A stretch of 64,000 nucleotides of DNA from Bradyrhizobium sp. SK17 (GTDB lineage: Bacteria; Pseudomonadota; Alphaproteobacteria; Rhizobiales; Xanthobacteraceae), in NCBI RefSeq assembly GCF_002831585.1, contig NZ_CP025113.1, positions 4,727,001-4,791,000 of the forward strand. The letters are read 5' to 3'. Position 1 is the stretch's first letter, and each line of letters starts with the position of its first letter. Position numbers and translations under genes: made by a program. Of this stretch, positions 8,784 to 17,250 are shown one piece after another. Under the pieces are notes generated by a model that saw only the letters and a program-made list of their open reading frames with translations, had not been told where the DNA came from and made no database searches.

Positions 8784-9251
8784 TCAGGCGACTTCGAACA
8801 CGCCTTCGACTTCAACCGCGGCATCCGCGGGCAGTGAGGCGACGCCGACCGTGGTGCGGGCGTGGCGGCCCTTGTCACCGAAGGCTTCGACCATCAGGTC
8901 GGAGGCGCCGTTGAGGACCTTCGGACCGTCGAAGAAGTCGGGCGCCGAATTGATGAAGCCGCCGAGCCGAACCACGCGCACGACCTTGTCGAGATCGCCG
9001 AGCGCGGCCTTGATCTGGGCCAGCAGGTTGATCGCGCAGCCGCGGGCGGCGGCCGTGCCTTGCTCGACGGTGACGCCGGCGCCGAGCTTGCCCTTGGCGA
9101 TCAGCTTGCCTTCCGCGTTGAAGCAGACCTGACCCGAGACGAACAGCAGGTTACCGCTGCGCACGAAGGGGACGTAGTTTGCGACCGGGGAGGTCGGCTC
9201 GGGCAAGGTGATGCCCTGTGATGCCAGCTTCTGTTCGACGGTACCCGCCAT
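8784..9251 (-). CDS. RidA family protein (YjgF/YER057c type), long form
   Basis: 155 residues. NLLFVSGQVCFNAEGKL, AARGCAINLLAQIKAALGDL and VRLGGFINS identify the RidA superfamily of enamine/imine deaminases, in the atu1372-like longer subgroup. It would help clear reactive 2-aminoacrylate-type intermediates, though activity for this subgroup is not established. ATG at 9251 has GGGGGAT just upstream; an in-frame extension to 9326 lacks conservation. First gene of the RidA-GDPD pair. Confidence 0.87.
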   Translation of the reverse strand: MAGTVEQKLASQGITLPEPTSPVANYVPFVRSGNLLFVSGQVCFNAEGKLIAKGKLGAGVTVEQGTAAARGCAINLLAQIKAALGDLDKVVRVVRLGGFINSAPDFFDGPKVLNGASDLMVEAFGDKGRHARTTVGVASLPADAAVEVEGVFEVA

Positions 9252-9460
9252 CTCTGATCCCCCAATTGAATTGCACGACGCCTGAAACGCGGTCAGGGCC
9301 AAGTTGGTTTCGAGTGTTTCGCCCATCGGGCCGCCGGTTGCAAGCGACGGCGAGGTGCGGGCTAGGCGGCCATTGCGTGCGGAATCGCACGAAAAGCTGC
9401 CGAAAAGGACGGCATTCTCGCTCCCGCATTGCCATTTTGTCAGACTTGCCCCAGTTGCGG

Positions 9461-9484
9461 CACAATACCACCGTCACTATTGTG
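9461..9484. promoter_or_regulatory. Inverted repeat in eipB leader
   Basis: CACAATA and TATTGTG are perfect 7-bp arms separated by 10 bases, ending 29 bases before the eipB start codon. It could be a protein-binding site or an RNA hairpin; nothing in the sequence decides between them. Confidence 0.4.
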
Positions 9485-9513
9485 GCGAATCCCTGCCTCC
9501 CCGAGGACGAATC

Positions 9514-10377
9514 ATGACCCTGCCGTTTCGGAATCCGTCGCGTGCGCTGCTGCTGACGATCACCGTTGCCGCGGCATCCGGTCTCGTTCAAGGGTCTGCC
9601 ACTGCGGCAAGCGGACCGTTCCTCGCGCACCAGGCGCTATACGATCTCAGCCTGGTGAAATCGCGCGGCACCAATTCGGTCAGCGACGCGCGCGGGCGCA
9701 TCCTCTACAATTTCTCCGGCAATTCCTGCGAAGGCTACACTTCCGAATTCCGCCAGGTGTCGGAACTCGACAGCGGCGAGGGCAAGGTGACGCTGTCCGA
9801 CCTGCGCTCCTCGTCCTGGGAGGACGCCGCGGGCAAGAGCTATCGCTTCAAGATCGACACGCGGATGAACGACAGTGAATCGTCACCGGTCGACGGTGTC
9901 GCCGAGCGCGTCGGCGATCATATCACCGTGAAGCTGACCCAGCCGGTGAAGAAGACGTTCAATCTCGACGGCAGCGTGGTGTTCCCGACCGAGCAGATCC
10001 AGCACATCATCGCCGCCGCCCGCGACGGCAAGTCGGTGCTGGAACAGACCGTCTATGACGGCTCCGACAATGGCGAGAAGGTCTACAACACGCTCACCGT
10101 GATCGGCCGGCCGATCACGGGCGACCGCGCGCCGTCCTCGCCCGATCCGTCGACGGCCAGCGATGCGATGAAATCGATGACGCGCTGGCCGGTCACCGTC
10201 AGCTATTTCGATCGCGACGCGCGCGCCAAGGACGGCGAACAGACGCCGGTCTATTCGATGGCGTTCGAGCTCTACGAGAACGGCGTCTCGCGCGCGCTGG
10301 TGCTGGATTACAACGATTTCGTGATCTCCGGCGCGCTGGACAAGTTCGACGTCAGGGATTCCAAGCCCTGCAAGTGA
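9514..10377 (+). CDS. eipB: EipB/DUF1849 cell-envelope integrity protein
   Basis: 287 residues. A signal peptide (about 1-32) is followed by the DUF1849 domain beginning LAHQALYDLSLVKSRG, with ARGRILYNFSGNSCEGYT and LYENGVSRALVLDYNDF. In Brucella, EipB is a periplasmic beta-spiral protein needed for envelope stability, with a conserved disulfide; here Cys72 and Cys286 occupy the matching N- and C-terminal places. Start ATG at 9514 has GAGGA upstream; an extension to 9304 is not conserved. Monocistronic. Confidence 0.87.
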   Translation: MTLPFRNPSRALLLTITVAAASGLVQGSATAASGPFLAHQALYDLSLVKSRGTNSVSDARGRILYNFSGNSCEGYTSEFRQVSELDSGEGKVTLSDLRSSSWEDAAGKSYRFKIDTRMNDSESSPVDGVAERVGDHITVKLTQPVKKTFNLDGSVVFPTEQIQHIIAAARDGKSVLEQTVYDGSDNGEKVYNTLTVIGRPITGDRAPSSPDPSTASDAMKSMTRWPVTVSYFDRDARAKDGEQTPVYSMAFELYENGVSRALVLDYNDFVISGALDKFDVRDSKPCK

Positions 10378-10403
10378 GGGGCAGGCCGTAGCCACCCGCT
10401 CGC

Positions 10404-10534
10404 CGTCGTCCCGGGCAAGCGAAGCGCGACCCGGGACCATAATCACAGGGTTAGATTGTTAGGCGGGCTGTGGCTCCAGCGTCGCGCAATAATCACCCTG
10501 GGTGGTTATGGGTCCCGGCCTTCGCCGGGACGAC
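10404..10534. repeat. CGTCGTCCCGG palindromic repeat
   Basis: CGTCGTCCCGGGCAAGCGAA and the later GGCCTTCGCCGGGACGAC form inverted arms, with ACCCGGGACCAT/ATGGGTCCCGG as an inner pair. It lies between eipB and the second RidA gene and resembles the other GTCGTC element at 953-1056 in style. Confidence 0.75.
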
Positions 10535-10620
10535 ATCGGAGCGAGGCCGCGAGACCACTCTGGCCGGAACCAGCAGACGCGAGTACGCTTCCCGAAACAT
10601 TCGTGTCAGGGAGGCACACC

Positions 10621-11022
10621 ATGAGCAAGCGCGACCACCTTCGCCCCAGCGGCCTGCATCACAATCCGGCATACTCCCACGTCGTCGTCGCATCGGGCGC
10701 GCGCACGATCTACATTTCCGGACAGGTATCCACCGACGAGGAGGGCCGGGTGGTCGGCGCCGGCGATCTCGCCGCGCAGACGACGCAGGTGATGCAGAAC
10801 CTCGGCCTCGCGCTGAAGGCGGCCGGAGCCAGCTATTCCAACATCGTCAAGATCACGACCTTCGTGGTCGGCTACAAGCCTGAGCTTCGCCCGATCATCG
10901 GCAAGGCGCGCTCGGCGTTCTTCGAGGGCATGGAGCCGCCGGCCTCGACGCTCGTCGGCGTCACCGCGCTCGCGGCGCCGGAATGGCTGATCGAGATCGA
11001 GGCGATTGCCGTCGCGGATTGA
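10621..11022 (+). CDS. RidA family protein, short form
   Basis: 133 residues. TIYISGQVSTDEEGRVVGAG, NLGLALKAAGASYSNIVKITTFV and LIEIEAIAVAD are typical of RidA-like proteins. Whether it is an active deaminase depends on the substrate-binding Arg near the C-terminal third, which is not obvious here: PPASTLVGVTALAAPEWLIEIEAIA shows no Arg in the usual P-x-R place. Start ATG has AGGGAGG upstream. It is a single gene between two repeats. Confidence 0.87.
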   Translation: MSKRDHLRPSGLHHNPAYSHVVVASGARTIYISGQVSTDEEGRVVGAGDLAAQTTQVMQNLGLALKAAGASYSNIVKITTFVVGYKPELRPIIGKARSAFFEGMEPPASTLVGVTALAAPEWLIEIEAIAVAD

Positions 11023-11036
11023 GCGCAGTGCTTCCC

Positions 11037-11122
11037 CGTCATTGCGAGGAGCGAAGCGACGAAGCAATCCATCGTTCCGCATATGCTGAAGCATGGATTG
11101 CTTCGCTTCGCTCCCAATGACG
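11037..11122. repeat. 86-bp palindromic repeat, CGTCATTGCGAG family, copy 2
   Basis: Same length as copy 1 at 3165-3250 and nearly the same arms (CGTCATTGCGAGGAGCGAAG ... CTTCGCTCCCAATGACG), with a different short loop. Confidence 0.88.
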
Positions 11123-11150
11123 GGACTGGCGGGAGCTCGAGCCGCGCCTG

Positions 11151-11253
11151 GAGCCTTTCCCGTTCCGATGGAATCGGAACGAGGCTCTAGGTTCTTGTGT
11201 TGACGCGTTTTCTTTACGCGAACCGGTATCCACTTCGCTCAAAAACGCTCTAG
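11151..11253. repeat. Hairpin-bearing intergenic repeat next to dinB
   Basis: CGTTCCGAT-GGA-ATCGGAACG (11161-11181) is a perfect 9-bp stem, enclosed by GAGCCT/AGGCTC. The following segment with GACGCGTTTTC, ACGCGAACCGGTATCCACTT and AAAACGCTCTAG looks like a repeat widespread in Bradyrhizobium genomes (from memory). It runs up to and into the dinB stop codon. Confidence 0.55.
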
Positions 11254-12566
11254 TCTTCCGCCGGCTTGGCCGGCCCGTCATAGGCGATGCCCCTGATGAC
11301 GGCGGCATTGCCGAACTTCTTGCGCAGATTGTCGATCGCGCGTTCGGCGTGTGCCGAGCGGCGGTCGAGCATGTCGGAATCATTGGCCTGCGCGCCCGGG
11401 CGCAGTGCGCTGACGCCGGCGCCCATCAGGCGGAAGGCGGTGCCGTCGATCTCCTTGATCAGCATCTCACGCGTCACCGCAAAAATCTTCGCGGCCAATT
11501 GGGTCGGCGTCTGGATCGATTGCGAACGGGTGCGCTGGCGGAAGTCCGCGGTCTTCAGCTTCAACGTGATGGTGCAGCCGGAGAGGTCGCTGCTCTTCAG
11601 CCGCGCCGAGGTCTTCTCCGACAGCTTCCAGAGCAGCTTCTCCAGCGTCGCAAAATCGCGGATGTCGGTCTCGAACGTGGTCTCGCTCGAGATCGTCTTG
11701 GCGCCGCGATCGGGGACGACGCTGCGGTCGTCGATGCCGCGCGCCAGCCGCCACAGCCTGCGGCCTTCGCTGGCGAACTGTTTCATCAATTCGTTCTCGT
11801 CGGCGCGCTGCAAATCGGCGATGACGCGGAAGCCGCGCTGCACCAGCTTCTCCTGGGTCGCGGGGCCGACGCCGTAGATGAAGCCGACCGGCTTGGCTGC
11901 CAGCATCTCGCGCGCCTCCTCCTGGTCGAGCGCGGCAAAGCCCCTCGGCTTGTCGAGATCGGAGGCGATCTTGGCAAGGAACTTGTTGCAGGACAGCCCG
12001 ACCGACACCGTGATGCCGATGTCGCGCTCGACGTCGCGGGCGAATTTGGCGAGCACCTTGGCCGGGATCATGCCGTGGACGCGCTGCGTGCCAGCGAGAT
12101 CGAGGAACGCCTCGTCGATCGACAACGGCTCGACCAGCGGGGTCAGCGCCTGCATCGCCTGGCGCACCTCACGCCCGACCCGGACATATTTCGCCATGTC
12201 GGGCGGGATCACGGTTGCGTCCGGACAGAGTTCCAGCGCCTTGAACATCGGCATCGCCGAGCGGACGCCGTAGGTGCGCGCGATGTAGCAGGCAGCCGAC
12301 ACCACGCCACGCTTGCCGCCGCCGATGATGACGGGGCGGTCGGCGATCTCAGGATTGTCGCGCTTCTCGACGGTGGCGTAGAACGCGTCGCAGTCGATAT
12401 GCGCGAGCGAAAGCGCGGGCAGGGCGCGGTGCCGCACCAGCCGCGGCGAACCGCAATGGCTGCATCGCTTGACCTTGATATCGAGATCGCCGAGGCAGTC
12501 TCGGCAGAAACTGAGCGGGCCGTCCGAAGCTGCCGCTGCCGTGGTCACGGCACGTCGCGCTCCCAT
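11250..12566 (-). CDS. dinB: DNA polymerase IV (Y family) with N-terminal zinc-ribbon-like segment
   Basis: 438 residues. The first 40 residues carry C21-x2-C24 and C35-x2-C38, a zinc-ribbon-like arrangement not found in E. coli DinB. The polymerase core follows: AHIDCDAFYA with Asp58, SIDEAFLD with Asp151/Glu152 (metal ligands), GLSCNKFLAKIASDLDKP in the palm/thumb, and a little-finger domain to about residue 400. It performs translesion synthesis. The C-terminus lacks an obvious clamp-binding motif in this reading. The gene overlaps DUF3572 by 22 bp, so they are translationally linked. Confidence 0.92.
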   Translation of the reverse strand: MGARRAVTTAAAASDGPLSFCRDCLGDLDIKVKRCSHCGSPRLVRHRALPALSLAHIDCDAFYATVEKRDNPEIADRPVIIGGGKRGVVSAACYIARTYGVRSAMPMFKALELCPDATVIPPDMAKYVRVGREVRQAMQALTPLVEPLSIDEAFLDLAGTQRVHGMIPAKVLAKFARDVERDIGITVSVGLSCNKFLAKIASDLDKPRGFAALDQEEAREMLAAKPVGFIYGVGPATQEKLVQRGFRVIADLQRADENELMKQFASEGRRLWRLARGIDDRSVVPDRGAKTISSETTFETDIRDFATLEKLLWKLSEKTSARLKSSDLSGCTITLKLKTADFRQRTRSQSIQTPTQLAAKIFAVTREMLIKEIDGTAFRLMGAGVSALRPGAQANDSDMLDRRSAHAERAIDNLRKKFGNAAVIRGIAYDGPAKPAED

Positions 12567-12844
12567 TTCGGGTCGCCCAGCGCCTGATGGGCGGCGGCGA
12601 TGTTGGTCGGGTGCAGCTCGGAGGCCTGCGCGAACGCCTTCACGGTGGCGTCGTCGCGCATCACGAAATCGAGCACGCTCGCGAGAAATTGAGGATTGGA
12701 TGCGGCATTGCGTAGCGTCTCCGGACCGATTCCGGTCTCGGCCAGGAACAGGCCCAGCCGCTCGGGATCGCCGGCAATGAAGCCGAGCGCCTGAATCGCA
12801 ACGATTTCAGCAACTTCGCGTGGGTTGTGAACAGGCTTTTTCAA
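12545..12844 (-). CDS. DUF3572 family protein
   Basis: 99 residues from a TTG start giving KKPVHNPREVAEIVAIQALGF, which is where homologues begin as I recall. Conserved segments are LGFIAGDPERLGLFLAETGIGP and VLDFVMRDDATVKAFA. The protein is all-helical and of unknown function, found in alphaproteobacteria directly upstream of dinB. The longer in-frame TTG at 12922 is less likely. The 3' end overlaps dinB by 22 bp. Confidence 0.78.
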   Translation of the reverse strand: MKKPVHNPREVAEIVAIQALGFIAGDPERLGLFLAETGIGPETLRNAASNPQFLASVLDFVMRDDATVKAFAQASELHPTNIAAAHQALGDPKWERDVP

Positions 12845-13072
12845 CGCGCCGGTTTGCCTTTCCGTTAACTTATGGTCTCTATTGAGAGGCCCATCATGCC
12901 CGAGTCTTCCGCCTGGGTTCAAGCAACGGAAACCACGCTGCGGAAGTTGGACTTCGGGTTAACGGGTTAGAGCGATTCTGGCGCTAGTTTGAATTCACAT
13001 TTTCGACGCGCCCCGAGCGCGGTACGTGAGGTGCCGCAGCCGGGCCCGTCTCCTGGGTTTGGGAGGGACGGG

Positions 13073-13438
13073 ATGGCCAAAACCGTCCTGATCGTGGAGG
13101 ACAATGAGCTCAATATGAAGCTCTTTCGCGATCTGTTGGAAGCGCACGGCTATCAGACTTCGGGCACCAGCAATGGCTTCGAAGCGCTCGACCTCGTCCG
13201 CAAGCTGCGTCCCGATCTCATCCTGATGGATATTCAACTGCCTCAGGTCTCCGGCCTCGAGGTCACGCGCTGGATCAAGGATGATCCCGATCTGCGCACG
13301 ATTCCGGTGGTCGCAGTCACCGCCTTCGCCATGAAGGGCGACGAAGAACGCATCCGCGAGGGCGGCTGCGAAGCCTATTTGTCCAAGCCGATCTCGGTCG
13401 GCAAGTTCATTGAGACTGTCCGACGCTTTATCGGATAG
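13073..13438 (+). CDS. divK: Single-domain response regulator DivK
   Basis: 121 residues, a lone receiver domain. [20 protein letters not shown], phospho-acceptor Asp53 in LILMDIQLP, Thr/Ala switch in [14 protein letters not shown], and Lys in YLSKPIS are all in place. This pattern and linkage to pleD match Caulobacter DivK, which controls the CckA-CtrA pathway through DivL and is phosphorylated by PleC/DivJ. The ATG at 13073 has a strong GGGAGGGACGG upstream. pleD follows 15 bp downstream. Confidence 0.93.
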   Translation: MAKTVLIVEDNELNMKLFRDLLEAHGYQTSGTSNGFEALDLVRKLRPDLILMDIQLPQVSGLEVTRWIKDDPDLRTIPVVAVTAFAMKGDEERIREGGCEAYLSKPISVGKFIETVRRFIG

Positions 13439-13453
13439 GGGAGTTGGGTTGCG

Positions 13454-14827
13454 ATGTCCGCGCGTATCCTCGTCGTCGATGACGTTCCGGCGAACGTCAA
13501 GCTGTTGGAAGCCCGTCTGTCGGCCGAATATTTCGATGTGCTGACGGCGTCCAACGGGACCGAGGCGCTTGAGATCTGCGCGCGTGCCGAGTGCGACATC
13601 ATCCTGCTCGACGTCATGATGCCGGATCTCGATGGATTCGAGGTCTGCCGCCGCCTGAAGTCGAACCCAGCGACCCATTTCATTCCCGTCGTCATCGTCA
13701 CCGCGCTCGACAGCCCGGCCGATCGCGTGCGCGGCCTGGAGGCTGGCGCCGACGATTTCCTGACCAAGCCGGTGTCCGACGTCGTGCTGATCGCGCGCGT
13801 GCGCTCGCTGACGCGGCTGAAGATGATGACCGATGAGCTGCGGATGCGCGCCATCACCTCGCTCGAGATCGGCATGCAGGCGCCCGAGCGCAGCGCGATC
13901 GCTGATCGTGGCACCGGCGGCCGCATCCTGCTGGTCGACGACCGGCCGTCATCCTATGAGAAGCTGGCGCCGATCCTCGCCGCCGAGCACACCGTCGACG
14001 TCGAGGTCAATCCGTCGGAGGCCTTGTTCCACGCCGCCGAGGGCAATTACGATCTCCTGATCGTCTCGCTCAGCCTCGATAATTTCGACGGCCTGCGCCT
14101 GTGCAGCCAGGCCCGCTCGCTGGAGCGCACCCGCCAGGTCCCGATCCTGGCCATCTCGGATGCCGACAACAATGCGCGGCTGATGCGCGGGCTCGAGATC
14201 GGCGTCAATGATTACCTGCTGCGTCCGGTCGACAAGAACGAATTGCTGGCGCGGGCGCGCACCCAGATCCGCCGCCGCCGCTATACCGATCATCTGCGCG
14301 ACAACGTGCAGAACTCGATCGAGATGGCGATCACCGATGCGCTGACCGGCCTGCATAACCGGCGCTACATGGAGAGCCATCTCGGCACGCTGGCGGAACA
14401 GGCTTCGATCCGCGGCAAGCCGCTGGCGCTGATGATCCTCGACATCGACTACTTCAAGGCGATCAACGACACCTACGGCCACGACGCCGGCGACGACGTG
14501 CTGCGCGAATTCGCCGTCCGCATCCGCAAGTCGATCCGCGGCATCGATCTCGCCTGCCGCTATGGCGGCGAGGAGTTCGTGATCGTGATGCCCGAGACCG
14601 ATCTGCATGTCGCCGGCATGGTCGCCGAGCGGCTGCGCCGCTCGATCGCGGGCGAGCCCTTTGCGGTCGAGAAGGGCGGCAAGCGGATCACGGTGACGAT
14701 CTCGATCGGGCTCGCCACGCTCGAGCGCAAGGGCGAGCAGGTTGCCGACGTGCTCAAGCGCGCCGACAATGCGCTCTATCGCGCCAAGCACGACGGCCGT
14801 AACCGCGTGGTGTCGGCGGCGGCATAG
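13454..14827 (+). CDS. pleD: Diguanylate cyclase response regulator PleD
   Basis: 457 residues in the PleD order: receiver 1 with acceptor Asp53 (LLDVMMP), a second receiver-like domain (about 157-275) whose acceptor position is Ser (LIVSLSL) and so is probably inactive, and a GGDEF domain. The active site is GGEEF at 371-375, and R362-G-I-D365 forms the product-inhibition I-site. It makes cyclic di-GMP upon phosphorylation and acts in polar development and surface attachment in Caulobacter. It sits in the divK-pleD operon. Confidence 0.95.
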   Translation: MSARILVVDDVPANVKLLEARLSAEYFDVLTASNGTEALEICARAECDIILLDVMMPDLDGFEVCRRLKSNPATHFIPVVIVTALDSPADRVRGLEAGADDFLTKPVSDVVLIARVRSLTRLKMMTDELRMRAITSLEIGMQAPERSAIADRGTGGRILLVDDRPSSYEKLAPILAAEHTVDVEVNPSEALFHAAEGNYDLLIVSLSLDNFDGLRLCSQARSLERTRQVPILAISDADNNARLMRGLEIGVNDYLLRPVDKNELLARARTQIRRRRYTDHLRDNVQNSIEMAITDALTGLHNRRYMESHLGTLAEQASIRGKPLALMILDIDYFKAINDTYGHDAGDDVLREFAVRIRKSIRGIDLACRYGGEEFVIVMPETDLHVAGMVAERLRRSIAGEPFAVEKGGKRITVTISIGLATLERKGEQVADVLKRADNALYRAKHDGRNRVVSAAA

Positions 14828-14833
14828 CTGCAT

Positions 14834-14863
14834 TTCGTAGCCCTGAAGCCAACGGGCTACGAA
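14834..14863. terminator. Hairpin between pleD and iclR-type gene
   Basis: TTCGTAGCCC and GGGCTACGAA form a perfect 10-bp stem around a 10-base loop, in the gap between convergent genes; the right arm covers the stop of the IclR gene. No T-tract follows on either strand, so it may be a Rho-type or bidirectional end rather than a classical intrinsic terminator. Confidence 0.5.
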
Positions 14864-15681
14864 GTCGCTCTCGCGCGAAGCGCTGTCCTGCCTTCCGAGA
14901 TCTTCGCGCCAATCGTCTGCGCCGCCTGTTGCAGGCGCGACAGATAGCGGCGGGCGAAAGCGGCTTCGCTCATCGCCGAGGACCGCCATACGATGTTGAC
15001 GCAGCCGAGCAGGCGTCCCGTGCTGAGGATCGGCACCGCGATGCCGATGTCGCCCTGGCCGATCGGTGCGGGGACGCCGGTTGTTGCCCGGCAGCCATAG
15101 CCCTTGCGCCGCGTGTGCTCGAGCACCGCGTCGATGCTCTGGCGGGGCGCACTCCGGTTCGCCACCTGGCAGGCCGCGGCGATGGCCTGCTGCCGTTCGG
15201 CATCTCCGCAATAAGCGAGCCAGGCACGGCCGAGACCCGATCCAAGCAGCGAGACGCGCAGGCCCACCGGGACCGGCGCGATCGCGAGCGGTGTCAGGGT
15301 TCGGTTGCTCTCGATGATCTCCATCGTGCCTTCGCGATAGACACCGACGTCTGAGGGCCACGCGATGTCCCGGCACAGATCGTGCAGCACGGACGTGCTG
15401 CAATCGAGCAACTGCTCCTTTGCCTCCGAAGCCGCAGATATTCGTCCCCGCGAGGTGCGCCGCCAGCAGCCATCGGCGAGCCGCTGGCTGACATAGCCGC
15501 GGCGTTCGAGCGTCGACAACAACCGCAGCAGCGTCGGCTTCGGCAGCGTCGTGATCCGGTGCAATTCGTGCAGTGCCATCCCGTCGCGCGTTTCCAGCGT
15601 TTCCAGAACATCGAGGCCGCGTGACAGGGCCCTGACCGTGTCGTGCTCCATCTGTCCGTTCTTCCGTTGCTGCCGCGACAT
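14857..15681 (-). CDS. IclR family transcriptional regulator
   Basis: 274 residues. The winged-helix DNA-binding domain (about 15-75: SRGLDVLETLETRDGMALHEL, PKPTLLRLLSTLERRGYV) is followed by the IclR effector domain ending LLGCVNIVWRSS. Closest type by feel is the MhpR-like group that responds to aromatic acids, an inference only. It diverges from the sulfatase across 105 bp containing a palindrome of IclR type, so it probably regulates itself and the sulfatase. Start at 15681 follows GGGGATAGAG. Confidence 0.87.
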   Translation of the reverse strand: MSRQQRKNGQMEHDTVRALSRGLDVLETLETRDGMALHELHRITTLPKPTLLRLLSTLERRGYVSQRLADGCWRRTSRGRISAASEAKEQLLDCSTSVLHDLCRDIAWPSDVGVYREGTMEIIESNRTLTPLAIAPVPVGLRVSLLGSGLGRAWLAYCGDAERQQAIAAACQVANRSAPRQSIDAVLEHTRRKGYGCRATTGVPAPIGQGDIGIAVPILSTGRLLGCVNIVWRSSAMSEAAFARRYLSRLQQAAQTIGAKISEGRTALRARATS

Positions 15682-15696
15682 ATCTCTATCCCCGCA

Positions 15697-15715
15697 CGTT
15701 CCACTGTCCGGAACG
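15697..15715. promoter_or_regulatory. Candidate IclR operator
   Basis: CGTTCC-N7-GGAACG is a perfect palindrome in the divergent gap, and TTCC/GGAA half sites are what IclR family proteins recognise. It lies 15 bases before the IclR start and about 70 bases before the sulfatase start. Confidence 0.6.
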
Positions 15716-15786
15716 CTGGTTCAAGAGCAATTGAAGGCCGCCGCAGGGCCTCCTAGGCTCGCCGCCGGACAATGTGGGAGGTCTCG

Positions 15787-17241
15787 ATGCCAAAGATGAC
15801 CCGTCGGCGGTTGATCAACTCGGCGGTTGCAACATCCGTCACGCTGGCTCTCGGGCAGGGGGCATTGGCGCGGACGCCGGCGAAGCAGCCGAACATCATC
15901 TTCATCCTCGCCGACGATCTCGGCTATGCGGACCTCTCCTGCTACGGTCCGTCAGAGATGCACACGCCGAACATCGATCGGATCGCTGCCGGCGGTCTGC
16001 GCTTCCTGCAGGCTTATGCCAATTCGGCAGTGTGCTCGGCGACGCGCACCGCACTGATTACCGGGCGCTATCAATACCGGCTCCGTCTCGGCCTGGAGGA
16101 ACCGCTCGCCGGCGCCGGAAAGACCGTTGGCCTGCCGCCGGAAATGCCGACCATTCCCTCCCTGCTGAAGAAGTTGGGCTACGGCACGACGCTGGTCGGC
16201 AAATGGCACATGGGGGAGCTGCCGAAGTTCGGCCCGTTGCAGAGCGGCTACGAGCACTTCTACGGCTTCCGCGGCGGTGCGATCGACTATTACGCACACC
16301 AGGGGCCGGACCATAAGGACGATCTGTGGGACGACGACCTGCCGATCCACAAGGTCGGCTATGCGACCGAGCTGTTCGGCGATCGCGCGGTCAGCGTCAT
16401 CGAAGGTTATGCCAAGGCCAGGCAGCCGTTCTTTCTCAGCCTGCATTTCAACGCACCGCACTGGCCGTGGGAGGCGCCCGGCGATCAGGCGGAGTCGGAG
16501 CGGCTCGCGGCGAAATCACTGTTCGATTTCGACGGTGGCTCGCTGCAAACCTATCGCCGCATGGTCGGGGCGATGGATGCGCAGGTCGGCCGCATCCTGC
16601 GCACCCTCGAGGCCAGGGGGATCGCCGACGATACAATCGTGGTCTTCACCAGCGACAATGGCGGTGAGCGGTTCTCGAACACCTGGCCGTTCACCGGCCA
16701 CAAGACGGAGCTGCTGGAAGGCGGCCTGCGCATTCCCGCCGTCATCCGCTGGCCTGCCAAAATCACCGCGCGCCGTACGCATGACCAGGTGATGGCCAGC
16801 ATGGATTGGCTGCCGACGCTGCTGGCGGCGGCGGGCGGGGCGCCGGATCCGGCCTATCCGTCCGACGGCATGAACCTGCTGCCGGTGCTGACCGGCAATC
16901 CGGCGCCGGTGCCGCGCAAGCTGTTCTGGCGCTACAAGGCCAATGCGCAGCGTGCGGCCCGCGACGGCGACTGGAAGATACTCAAGATGCTCGACCAGAC
17001 CTTCCTGTTCAATGTGGTGGCCGATCCGCTGGAGCGCGCCAATCTCAGGGATCGTCACCGCGATATCTACGACCGCATGGTCGCGGAATGGACCGAGTGG
17101 AACAAGGACATGCTGCCGGAAGTGCGCGAGAGCTTCACCGATAGTTTCGACAGCAGCCAGCTCGCGGATCATTTCGGCGCGCAGAAGGCCAGCGGCCAGC
17201 CGGACCTCGACGAAGCCTTTCCACAGCGACCCGACAAGTGA
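15787..17241 (+). CDS. Exported sulfatase (formylglycine-dependent), Tat signal
   Basis: 484 residues. The N-terminus MTRRRLINSAVATSVTLAL is a twin-arginine-type signal ending near ALA28. The sulfatase domain starts PNIIFILADDLGYADLSCYG with the Ca-binding Asp pair, and has C83-S-A-T-R87, fitting the CxAxR/CxPxR motif in which Cys becomes formylglycine. Further motifs are GKWHMGELP and FTSDNGGERF. It hydrolyses a sulfate ester in the periplasm; the natural substrate is unknown. ATG has GGGAGG upstream. Probable control by the divergent IclR regulator. Confidence 0.9.
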   Translation: MPKMTRRRLINSAVATSVTLALGQGALARTPAKQPNIIFILADDLGYADLSCYGPSEMHTPNIDRIAAGGLRFLQAYANSAVCSATRTALITGRYQYRLRLGLEEPLAGAGKTVGLPPEMPTIPSLLKKLGYGTTLVGKWHMGELPKFGPLQSGYEHFYGFRGGAIDYYAHQGPDHKDDLWDDDLPIHKVGYATELFGDRAVSVIEGYAKARQPFFLSLHFNAPHWPWEAPGDQAESERLAAKSLFDFDGGSLQTYRRMVGAMDAQVGRILRTLEARGIADDTIVVFTSDNGGERFSNTWPFTGHKTELLEGGLRIPAVIRWPAKITARRTHDQVMASMDWLPTLLAAAGGAPDPAYPSDGMNLLPVLTGNPAPVPRKLFWRYKANAQRAARDGDWKILKMLDQTFLFNVVADPLERANLRDRHRDIYDRMVAEWTEWNKDMLPEVRESFTDSFDSSQLADHFGAQKASGQPDLDEAFPQRPDK

Positions 17242-17250
17242 TGGCGCGGG

